Shown here piece by piece: positions 8,684-16,732 of a DNA stretch of 64,000 bases. A program made the position numbers and the translations under genes. The notes beneath the pieces were generated by a model, which saw nothing but the letters and a program-made list of their open reading frames with translations, did no database searches and was not told the DNA's origin. The first letter of the stretch is position 1. The number at the start of each line of letters is the position of its first letter. The DNA is from JAHEFU01 sp020440645 (GTDB lineage Bacteria; 4484-113; JAFGCY01), in the NCBI GenBank assembly GCA_020440645.1, contig JAGRNR010000001.1, positions 139,221 through 203,220 of the forward strand. The letters run 5' to 3'.

Positions 8684-9583
8684 TCAACGGATGAATGTTC
8701 CGTCCTGCAGTTCCTGGTAGGCCTGCCGCAGTTCCTCCGGCCGGTTCATCACGATCGGACCGTGCCAGGCCACCGGCTCACGCAGCGGCCGGCCGCTTAC
8801 TAGTAAAAAACGAATGCCCTGCTCACCAGCAGTCACCACCACTTCATCGCCGCTGTCAAACAGCACCAGGCTGCGGTTGCCTGCGGGTACCAGCACTGCT
8901 TCGTCTCCCGGGTTTGTCCCTTCAGTCATCACACCCTGCGGGTCGGACGCACCGCGGAAGTTGCCACTGCCCTCAAACACGTAGGCAAAGGCATGGCTGT
9001 CCGTATCAACCGGCAGGTGCTTCGTCCTGCCTGCAGGAATACTCACATCTATGTAAACCGGGTCGGCGGCAATCCCCTCAACTGGACCGCGCTGGCCCCA
9101 GAAGCTGCCACTGACCAGCCGGACATGTGTGCCGTCGTCATCAGTGACAGTCGGTATGTCGTTTGCCTTCATCTCCTGGTAGCGCGGTTCGGTCATCTTC
9201 AGGTTGGCCGGCAGGTTGGCCCACAGCTGGAAACCATGCATCCGGCCCTGTGCATCGCCCTGCGGCATTTCACGATGGAAGATTCCCCGGCCACTGGTCA
9301 TCCACTGCACATCACCGGCTGAGATGGTTCCACTGTTGCCAATACTGTCCCCATGCGCAACTGTGCCCGCCAGCACGTAGGTAACGGTCTCGATCCCGCG
9401 GTGCGGATGCCAGGGAAAGCCAGCCAGGTAGTCCTCCGGCTTCTCATTGCGGAAATCGTCAAACAACAGGAATGGGTCAAAGTCCTTCGTCTTGCCGAAC
9501 CCGAAGGCTCGGTGCAGGTGTACCCCGGCCCCTTCAAGGGTGTGCTGGGCTTCGCTGATGTGCTTGACTGGCCTGATTGACAT
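8684..9583 (-). CDS. Pirin family protein (cupin, quercetinase-like)
   Basis: 299 residues, a full two-cupin pirin. The four metal ligands of the family are visible: H59 and H61 in WHPHRGIETVTY, then H103 and E105 in GIFHREMP. The C-terminal cupin (SIPAGRTKHLPV, near residues 175-290) lacks the ligands, as usual. Bacterial pirins such as YhhW oxidise quercetin-like flavonols in vitro; others act as redox-sensitive regulators or in metabolism, so the role here is open. The start ATG 9583 is supported by GGGAG six nt upstream. It is divergent from the phosphoesterase gene and in tandem with PAP2. Confidence 0.9.
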   Translation of the reverse strand: MSIRPVKHISEAQHTLEGAGVHLHRAFGFGKTKDFDPFLLFDDFRNEKPEDYLAGFPWHPHRGIETVTYVLAGTVAHGDSIGNSGTISAGDVQWMTSGRGIFHREMPQGDAQGRMHGFQLWANLPANLKMTEPRYQEMKANDIPTVTDDDGTHVRLVSGSFWGQRGPVEGIAADPVYIDVSIPAGRTKHLPVDTDSHAFAYVFEGSGNFRGASDPQGVMTEGTNPGDEAVLVPAGNRSLVLFDSGDEVVVTAGEQGIRFLLVSGRPLREPVAWHGPIVMNRPEELRQAYQELQDGTFIR

Positions 9584-9692
9584 GTTCTTCTCCCGGTCCT
9601 TGGTGGGAATAATGCAGGAATACCGGTTTTCAGGCAGGATTCATTCAATGCATGCCAAGCTGATCACTCACATTCCCCACACATTGGATTGC

Positions 9693-9698
9693 TATACT
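9693..9698 (+). promoter_or_regulatory. -10 element of the phosphoesterase gene (leaderless type)
   Basis: TATACT preceded by TGC, placed 6 nt before ATG 9705. No ribosome site is present between them. Confidence 0.55.
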
Positions 9699-9704
9699 GC
9701 CAGC

Positions 9705-11381
9705 ATGCGGACATGGCTGATACCAGGTATCATTGCCGCCCTTTGCGGAATGGCAACAACATTGCAAGCCAAGCAGGACAGGCCATTGGCGCTGGTCTAT
9801 GAATTTGAGGACCAATGGACCGGCAGCGCGGAAGCCTCACAATTGCTGGAGGAAGCAGGCTTTGAAGTTGCGTCACTGCCACTCGACCAATCTCCCTTCA
9901 GTTTCGACGCTGACCTGATCGTGATCGGCTCCTTTGCCTGTGAACATCCCGGCTACGCAGATTACATGCAGGCGTATGCTGCGGACCTGTACAACTACGT
10001 TGACCATGGCCACCTGCTGCTGCAGTTCACGCAAGCTGACCAGTTGGAGGAGAACCCGCCTTTCCTGCCTACTACCCAGGGTGCACGACGTGCCGATGAC
10101 GAATTCGCGGAAGCAATCGTTCTATCAGCTGAGCATCCTATGGTGCAGGGGCTTGATACAGAAAACGGCACTGTCAGTTTCAGCAGGGACCGGACTGTCT
10201 GGGAATGCTTCCGTTTCCAGGCAGGTTTCGAGGTGCTGCTCGCCGCTGATGAGCACGCCCAGTTCCCGGCGCTGATGGAAGGTGCATATGGCCAGGGCCG
10301 CATCCTGCTCGCTGCGATGGCACTGGACAAGGCGAACCTCGGACATGCCAGTGACGAAGTGCAGGACGCGAACTATGAGACTGTACGCCGACAGTTCTTT
10401 GCCAACCTATACAAGCACACCATTGATGTAAATAATCTGGACACTGCACCGCTGGCAATAACTCCTTCCCCTCGCACTGTGGAGGACTACGTCCCGGGTA
10501 GCTGGACCCTTGCCGTACTACCTGATACACAGGTCTACTCCCTGCGCTATCCCGGTGAATACCTGGCCCAGGCTGCATGGATCGTTAACAACGCCAGCCG
10601 GCTGGACATCCGCTATGTACTGCACGAGGGTGACATTGTCAATAACAACACGCCGGCGGAGTGGTTCAATGCCCGCGAGGCACATCGCCTGCTTGACGGC
10701 AAGGTGCCTTACATCATGGCACCTGGCAATCACGATTATGGGCCCAGCGGTGATGCGTCAACAAGGGATACTCTGTTCAATGATTACTTTGAATTCGAAC
10801 TGGCGTCTGCTCTGCCTGGCTTTGGCGGGTCTTTCGAGGATGGCAAGCTTGACAACACCTACCACCTGTTCAGTGCCGGTAACACGGATTGGCTGATCCT
10901 TGCGCTTGAATGGGCTCCGTGGGATGCTGTTGTGGACTGGGCTGCGAATGTGATGGAAAGCAATCCGGGACGGCGCGGGATAGTGGTCACCCACAGTTTC
11001 ATGTACAACGATGACACTCGCACGGATCACACCAAGCCTGAGGGCACAGAGAACTACAATCCGCATGACTACCGCACACCAGGCAGCATCAATGATGGAC
11101 AGCAGCTATGGGACAAGTTGGTGCGCAGCCATGATATTCCGCTGGTACTGAGTGGCCATATCCTCGGTGACGGCACTGGCTACAGGGTTGACCTCAACGA
11201 CTTCGGCACACCGGTCCACCAGATGCTTGCCAACTACCAGATGCGGGAGCTGGGCGGAGAATGCTACCTGCGCCTGCTGGAATTCCGCCCGGATGGCAGC
11301 GTGCAGGTGAAGAGCTACTCACCACTGTATGACACATACCTGCTGACACCGGACCAGCAATACAGCTTCGAGCTGAAGTGA
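9705..11381 (+). CDS. Secreted calcineurin-like metallophosphoesterase with N-terminal flavodoxin-like domain
   Basis: 558 residues from ATG 9705. A longer upstream frame exists but would run through the divergent pirin gene, and only this start gives a signal peptide (MRTWLIPGIIAALC..., cleavage after LQA). Residues about 25-235 resemble a glutamine-amidotransferase/ThuA-like fold (LALVYEFEDQWTGSAEAS, DLIVIGSFACEHPG). Residues about 265-545 carry metallophosphoesterase motifs in order: LPDTQ, HEGDIVNN, APGNHDYG, VVTHSFMY and LSGHILGDG. These would bind a di-metal centre and hydrolyse a phospho-ester outside the cytoplasm. The combination suggests a surface hydrolase; the substrate is unknown. 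A leaderless transcript is predicted from TATACT 6 nt upstream. Confidence 0.85.
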   Translation: MRTWLIPGIIAALCGMATTLQAKQDRPLALVYEFEDQWTGSAEASQLLEEAGFEVASLPLDQSPFSFDADLIVIGSFACEHPGYADYMQAYAADLYNYVDHGHLLLQFTQADQLEENPPFLPTTQGARRADDEFAEAIVLSAEHPMVQGLDTENGTVSFSRDRTVWECFRFQAGFEVLLAADEHAQFPALMEGAYGQGRILLAAMALDKANLGHASDEVQDANYETVRRQFFANLYKHTIDVNNLDTAPLAITPSPRTVEDYVPGSWTLAVLPDTQVYSLRYPGEYLAQAAWIVNNASRLDIRYVLHEGDIVNNNTPAEWFNAREAHRLLDGKVPYIMAPGNHDYGPSGDASTRDTLFNDYFEFELASALPGFGGSFEDGKLDNTYHLFSAGNTDWLILALEWAPWDAVVDWAANVMESNPGRRGIVVTHSFMYNDDTRTDHTKPEGTENYNPHDYRTPGSINDGQQLWDKLVRSHDIPLVLSGHILGDGTGYRVDLNDFGTPVHQMLANYQMRELGGECYLRLLEFRPDGSVQVKSYSPLYDTYLLTPDQQYSFELK

Positions 11382-11392
11382 ACAGCTTCAGC
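11372..11392 (+). terminator. Hairpin over the phosphoesterase stop codon
   Basis: GCTGAAG-TGAACAG-CTTCAGC, a 7-bp perfect stem that encloses the TGA stop. No T-tract follows, so it may only protect the 3' end. Confidence 0.3.
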
Positions 11393-11469
11393 ACTACTTC
11401 CTGAGACAGGTGTTAATCTAGTTTTAACCAGGGAATGATTACTCATCCTGTCCGGACCAGGGAGTTTCC

Positions 11470-14400
11470 ATGCAGCCTTACTCATACAGGAATAATCAGC
11501 TTGCAGTCCTTTTGCTTGTTATCGCAATGACAACAGCATGCGGGAGCAGAAATTCTAGCGCAATTGATCCTCCTTCCACAGCGGATGCTGCTCATGGCTC
11601 CACCACTGTTGAAGAGGTATTGGCCGAAATCGAATCTGCACCTGTTCCCCAGGGAGTCGACCCGGACATCCACCAGCAACTGAAGGCTGCCCTTGCAGCA
11701 TACATCGAAGCAAACTACCCTGACAGGATCAGCAGTTCCGCACCCAGCGGAATAGCCGGCAGGGTGACGGAGCTTTCTCTGGCCGATGCAGAATTGAGTT
11801 GGACCTACAGGAATGCCGGCGATTACAACGGAGACGGTCAGGTCACCATTAATGATCTGACCAACATTGGCATCAATTACCAGAAGAACACACTGTCAGA
11901 AGACTGGTACGAAGCACGCAGTGCTGATGGCAACGGTGATGGTGAAGTCAATATTGGCGACATCACCCCGATCGGACAGAACTACCTGTCAGATGTAAGC
12001 GGATACAAGGTCCTGACAGCGGATTCCGAGCTAGGTCCATTCACTGAGCTCGCTGACATCCCACTCAGCCTGTCAATTCCAGGAAGTCAACCGATTGCCT
12101 TTCAAGCCGACCTGACTGGCATGTCCCTTGCTGGACTGCTATTTGTACAACCCTACGATGCCCAGAATGGATCCGGAGCACTCAGCAAGCCAGTTTCCGC
12201 TGGTGGTGGTGCTTCATTGCAGACACTGCCCGGTCCCGCAGACGATCCCGTATTTGAGCATTTGCCATGGATCCTGCCTCCACTGCCTGACTATGACAGC
12301 ATTGACATCGACAGCGATCGTAGTGGATTGCCCGTATCTCGAACGATCATCACCGTAGTGCCAGAATTGAGCACGACGGTTGGGCAGATGAACCAGCTGC
12401 TCAGCCAATACGGGGCCAGTGTTGTCGGCAGCCTGCCGCCACTATATGTGATGATCCTGCAGTTGGAGGATTCAGGCGATTTCTCCAAGCTGCATGCCGC
12501 AATGGATGGCCTGGCAGCCAGCCCGCAGATCTACCTGGTGGTAGAGGATACCCTGCTCAGCGAGGATTCACTTGACAATCCAAGCAGTGCGAATGACCCC
12601 GGTGCCAGCTCTGCGATAACCAACCAGCAGGTGCCCAGTCCCTGGCTGTGGGATTGGCCGCCTTCTGAAACGGGCACCGCAGTGAACGGTAACTGGGGTA
12701 TGGAAGCAGTACGGGCACCTATGGCCTGGAACCTGCTGGGCCTTGCCCGCCGTGTCAATGATCCCGCAAGGGTTGTCATCATGGATGCCGGCTTCAATGA
12801 TGCGCATCCGGACGGAGAGCTGGACAACCTATCACTGCGGCAGTGGGAAGACGGTGCAAAGGTCGCTGGACTGAGTTACTCCTTCCATGGTGCTCACATT
12901 GCAGGCATCATCGGCGCGCCACATTACAACAATGTCGGCGTCGCAGGTATCAACCCCCTCTATCAGTGGGTTGATGCTGATGATGAATTGTGGGTCGGCT
13001 GGAGCAGGCGTGCCAGGTCACGGACTGGTGACGATGATTTCGAGCGCAATGAAAGCATGTACTACACCACGCTCGCCGATGTCTTCTTTGCCATCAACGA
13101 ATGGGAGGACACCGTAGTCGTCAACACCAGCCAGGGATATAGCTGGGACAATTACAATATTGATACCGGCACGAGCCAGGCAGCGCAGGATGTTGTCAGG
13201 AGACAGGGCATCCTGCTGCGATTCCTGCTTTCATTGCGTCCCGATGTCCTGCTTTGTGTTTCCACGGGCAATGGCAGCAGTAACAGCAATGGCTTCACTG
13301 CGGAACAGCACTCAGTCTGGAATAGCCCCATGACTTGGGCTGGACAGGATCCAGAGGAAGTGGAATACGTGAACGGCCAGGTCATCGGACCACTTGAAAA
13401 TGTGATAGCAGTGGAAAGCGTAACCTGCGTGGTACCAGATACCAGCCCCACACCCAATGCATGGTCTTATCGAAAAAGTGACTTCAGCAATGTCGGTGGG
13501 CACAGCAGCGGTCCGGGAACTGCAATCCTGAGCACTGTGGGCAGCAACATGCTGAACGGAAACGGAAATCCCTACGCTGACTATGACACATTCAGCGGAA
13601 CCTCCATGAGCACCCCGATGGTTGCAGGTCTGATCAGCTACCTTGCCAGCATTGACCCTGACCTGACCCCCGCAGAGCTCAAGCGACTGGTTACAGAGGA
13701 TGTTTACACGCGTGTTGTCCAGCTGGAGCCCGGGGCCATTATGCCGTCTGGCGTAAGTGATCCAGCACCGATGGTGGACGCATTTGCTGCAGTGATCGGC
13801 ATAGACCTCGAACAGGGCAACCAGGATATTCAACGTGCACTTGTTGATGTGGATGACGGCACCCGTGATGGCAACCTGCGAACGCGCGTCCTGGATGATG
13901 CGGGATATGACAACCCGCCCGATCCTGATCCAGACGGAATCCGCACCTTTGACGGCAGGCGTGGTGACAACCAGACGGGGATGAAGGACTTCCGCACATA
14001 CCGGGACGCCTGGCTGGCACAGAACACGGCCACCTTCCCCCTGGCAGTGAAGCTGGACGGCTCAGTCACACACTACAAGAAGGACTACAATTTTGACGGG
14101 GCGATCAGTACCGGTGGAGGTAATGGCCAGCCAGTAGTGCCTTCCCATCCCACTGATGTGGCAACTGCAAACCAGTTCACCAATGTTACTCCTGAAGGCC
14201 AGTACTCACGCTACGACTTCAATGGTGACGGACAGGTGGCCGACTGGACACGGACCTCACCGTTCAATGTCAACGCGGAAACACCGGGTAGCAGCATTGG
14301 CCAGTTTGATGTGATCAGCACTCCTGGCATGCTGCGCGACATTGATGTCATGGCGGGGGCCGGCAACTGGCACTTCTGGGATGACATCTGGGAATCTGAA

Positions 14401-15906
14401 GTGGAAGACAACAAGTATTACCACTATGTCTATGTTGATCCAACGGAAGAAGGCGTGGAAAGCATCGGTGGCTGGAGCCCGAAGCGCTTTCTGCTTGCTA
14501 ACCGGGATTCAATCGCAAACGTGGATCAATCCTTCAAGGACACTCCCGACTACATGCACTCATGTGACATCCACTTCAACCTCGATTGGTATTACCTCTT
14601 GCTGGGCGGCAGCAACAGTGTTGACATAACAGTTACCAGCGAGATTGATGGTGTTGTTGAACCTTTCTCCCGCACTGCCACATTCACACCAGCCAATCCA
14701 TGGAAATTCGTGCTGACAATGCCGGTCTGGTCTGGCAACATCAACATCAGTTACTCCACCAGCTCAGGATATACCGGCAGCACCGACATCTCCGCCAGCC
14801 TCGGGGAGGACATACCCTTCCGCATCAACCACTTCTATGACCAGCCTGACTTCACTACCAATCAGTCCGGAGTGCAACGCAAGCTTGAACCGCGGATGTG
14901 GAAACGGGACTACGGCCCGGGTGAGGGATTCCGGCTCAGCACCATCTTCGCAACAGACGGAGAAGGCGGCAGCACCAACATCAATTTCAGCTCCATCTAC
15001 AGTAAGGAAGGTGCCTGGTCAACTCCCGTGGTGGTTGATACCTTGCCTGCGGTAGAGATGATGGCTGGCGCAGATCTGTACGGCTATCCGGCAATCATCA
15101 TTGATGACGGAGATGGAAACCTACAGTTCAAGACATCACATGACCTGCTGAACTGGGACAACTACAACAAGACGATAGACACCTCTGCCGACTTCGACGA
15201 AGGCCAGCTTGAGCTGATCCAGAATGACGATGAGGATGACTTCATCGTCTACGCAAAGCTCAATCCAACAGATGCTGACATCTTCTTCAGCTGGAACGAG
15301 TTCGGAACGGACTACAACTTCACAGTTCCACAGTCCCTTGGTCCCGGTGTCAACCCATCGATTGTCAGCCTGCCCGGCCAGGATGGACTGTTTCTCGTGA
15401 TGTTCGATCCTGCGGCTCCTGACATTGACAGCGCCGTCAAGCTGAGGCGCTGGGATACCACTGCCAAGCAGTTCATGCCGGCCATTGATCTTCCGCTTGA
15501 GACGATGACCGGTGACCCGTCCGGACTGTCCGTTGAAATGGCGGAGTTCGCGGGCCAGCCGGCAATTGCCCTGCACAGCGACGGCCAGCTGTACTGGCTC
15601 GACAGCGATGGTGACAGCTTCAGCCTGCATCAAGCCGGTCCGACGAACCTGACTGGTCTTTCCCACTGGGTCCGGCCTCAGGTGATCGAAAGCGGAGGCA
15701 CACCTGCTATTGCACTCGGAGGCATGATCTGGCAGGCGCAGGACATCAATGGCGATAACTGGGCTGAACCGCTGCAGTTCAAGGTACCGGGATACTCAGT
15801 GGATCCTGAGTACATCCGCTTCCAGACCGCAGCCGGAGGCCTGATGTCAGCGCAGTTTTTCAAACAGGGTGAAGACTTCCTCGTGATGTTCGGTAGCTGG
15901 ATCTGA
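11470..15906 (+). CDS. Giant S8 subtilase lipoprotein with dockerin-like calcium repeats
   Basis: 1478 residues. ATG 11470 has GGGAG six nt upstream. The signal peptide ends in lipobox TTAC (Cys24). Two EF-hand/dockerin-like loops lie near residues 118-180 (DYNGDGQVTINDL and DGNGDGEVNIGDI, each followed by IGxNY). The subtilisin core follows, with triad D439 (VIMDAGFND), H476 (HGAHIAGIIG) and S712 (SGTSMSTPMVAGL). The H-to-S spacing is about 235 residues, longer than usual. Downstream are two more calcium-type loops (KDYNFDGAIS, YDFNGDGQVADW), then beta-rich domains with repeated 'PAIxxDDGDGNLQF'-like segments that suggest a propeller or sialidase-like fold at residues about 1190-1470. Likely a surface-anchored protease. 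The calcium role is inferred from Asp/Asn/Gly loop spacing. Confidence 0.85.
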   Translation: MQPYSYRNNQLAVLLLVIAMTTACGSRNSSAIDPPSTADAAHGSTTVEEVLAEIESAPVPQGVDPDIHQQLKAALAAYIEANYPDRISSSAPSGIAGRVTELSLADAELSWTYRNAGDYNGDGQVTINDLTNIGINYQKNTLSEDWYEARSADGNGDGEVNIGDITPIGQNYLSDVSGYKVLTADSELGPFTELADIPLSLSIPGSQPIAFQADLTGMSLAGLLFVQPYDAQNGSGALSKPVSAGGGASLQTLPGPADDPVFEHLPWILPPLPDYDSIDIDSDRSGLPVSRTIITVVPELSTTVGQMNQLLSQYGASVVGSLPPLYVMILQLEDSGDFSKLHAAMDGLAASPQIYLVVEDTLLSEDSLDNPSSANDPGASSAITNQQVPSPWLWDWPPSETGTAVNGNWGMEAVRAPMAWNLLGLARRVNDPARVVIMDAGFNDAHPDGELDNLSLRQWEDGAKVAGLSYSFHGAHIAGIIGAPHYNNVGVAGINPLYQWVDADDELWVGWSRRARSRTGDDDFERNESMYYTTLADVFFAINEWEDTVVVNTSQGYSWDNYNIDTGTSQAAQDVVRRQGILLRFLLSLRPDVLLCVSTGNGSSNSNGFTAEQHSVWNSPMTWAGQDPEEVEYVNGQVIGPLENVIAVESVTCVVPDTSPTPNAWSYRKSDFSNVGGHSSGPGTAILSTVGSNMLNGNGNPYADYDTFSGTSMSTPMVAGLISYLASIDPDLTPAELKRLVTEDVYTRVVQLEPGAIMPSGVSDPAPMVDAFAAVIGIDLEQGNQDIQRALVDVDDGTRDGNLRTRVLDDAGYDNPPDPDPDGIRTFDGRRGDNQTGMKDFRTYRDAWLAQNTATFPLAVKLDGSVTHYKKDYNFDGAISTGGGNGQPVVPSHPTDVATANQFTNVTPEGQYSRYDFNGDGQVADWTRTSPFNVNAETPGSSIGQFDVISTPGMLRDIDVMAGAGNWHFWDDIWESEVEDNKYYHYVYVDPTEEGVESIGGWSPKRFLLANRDSIANVDQSFKDTPDYMHSCDIHFNLDWYYLLLGGSNSVDITVTSEIDGVVEPFSRTATFTPANPWKFVLTMPVWSGNINISYSTSSGYTGSTDISASLGEDIPFRINHFYDQPDFTTNQSGVQRKLEPRMWKRDYGPGEGFRLSTIFATDGEGGSTNINFSSIYSKEGAWSTPVVVDTLPAVEMMAGADLYGYPAIIIDDGDGNLQFKTSHDLLNWDNYNKTIDTSADFDEGQLELIQNDDEDDFIVYAKLNPTDADIFFSWNEFGTDYNFTVPQSLGPGVNPSIVSLPGQDGLFLVMFDPAAPDIDSAVKLRRWDTTAKQFMPAIDLPLETMTGDPSGLSVEMAEFAGQPAIALHSDGQLYWLDSDGDSFSLHQAGPTNLTGLSHWVRPQVIESGGTPAIALGGMIWQAQDINGDNWAEPLQFKVPGYSVDPEYIRFQTAAGGLMSAQFFKQGEDFLVMFGSWI

Positions 15907-15919
15907 TCAATTCATCGCC

Positions 15920-15925
15920 TATAGT
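15920..15925 (+). promoter_or_regulatory. -10 element of the SDR gene (leaderless type)
   Basis: TATAGT, 6 nt before ATG 15932, in a 25-nt gap after the subtilase stop. No ribosome site is present. Confidence 0.5.
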
Positions 15926-15931
15926 CACTTT

Positions 15932-16633
15932 ATGGAACTCAGGGATTCAGTCGTAATAGTTACAGGTGCCTCTTCCGGCATCGGGGAATACACCGCCCGC
16001 CGCCTGGCTGACGAAGGCGCAAAGCTCGTGCTGGCTGCCCGCAGTGCAGATAAACTCGAGAAGCTGGCAGCTGAGCTTCCCGGGTCTGTGGCAATTGCCA
16101 CTGACATGATGGACAGCTCTGCCATCGAGCGCATGGTGGCACGCACGATTGATGAATTCGGCAGGGTGGACATCCTTATGAACAATGCCGGCCAGGGCAT
16201 GCGCTGCCCTGTGGCCGATATCAAGCTGGAGGACATCCGCTACCTGCTGGAACTGAACGTCGTGGCACAGGTGGCCGCCATGCAGCAGGTGATCCCGCAC
16301 ATGCGCAGGCAGGGCGGTGGCTTGATCGTCAATATCAGCAGCATGCTGTCAACAATCAACATGCCGAAACTGGCCGGTTATGCCTGTACAAAGCATGCGC
16401 TCAACAACATCTCACGCACGGCCAGGCAGGAGCTTGCCGCAGACAATATCCGTGTCTGCCTGTTCTGCCCGCGGATGACTGCCACGGACTTCGGCCAGAA
16501 CACACGCGGGCTTGACCAGTATGATTCACGGGCCGGTGGACCAGGGATGTCGGTTGAATCCGTGGAAACGGTGGCTGAGGCGATCGTCGAGCAGATGATG
16601 AGCGAGGAAGCGGAAGTCCTGCGCGCTCCCTGA
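15932..16633 (+). CDS. Short-chain dehydrogenase/reductase (SDR)
   Basis: 233 residues, classical SDR length. Visible motifs are the nucleotide-binding TGASSGIG (residues 11-18), NNAG near 86, the catalytic Ser in NISSM near 137, and YACTK near 150-154. An Arg in the second strand (LAARSADKL) favours NADP(H). The substrate is an alcohol or carbonyl that cannot be specified. A strong hairpin follows 50 nt after the stop. The gene is preceded by its own TATAGT -10 and should be leaderless. Confidence 0.9.
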   Translation: MELRDSVVIVTGASSGIGEYTARRLADEGAKLVLAARSADKLEKLAAELPGSVAIATDMMDSSAIERMVARTIDEFGRVDILMNNAGQGMRCPVADIKLEDIRYLLELNVVAQVAAMQQVIPHMRRQGGGLIVNISSMLSTINMPKLAGYACTKHALNNISRTARQELAADNIRVCLFCPRMTATDFGQNTRGLDQYDSRAGGPGMSVESVETVAEAIVEQMMSEEAEVLRAP

Positions 16634-16683
16634 ATGACAGTCCTGTCCGCGCTGCTCACCATTTCAGGCTGAGAAAACGGAGA

Positions 16684-16709
16684 CGCCCGGGCCATCCATG
16701 ACCCGGGCG
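16684..16709. terminator. Bidirectional terminator between the SDR gene and katG
   Basis: CGCCCGGG, 10-nt loop CCATCCATGA, CCCGGGCG: an 8-bp perfect G+C stem between convergent genes. No long T-tract is visible on either side. Confidence 0.6.
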
Positions 16710-16732
16710 CCCTACTTCCAAGGGAAGTCTGG

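Noticed and set aside
9447..9704. N-terminal extension of the phosphoesterase frame
   Set aside because: It overlaps the pirin gene and its start region, and would bury the signal peptide. ATG 9705 with its -10 is preferred.
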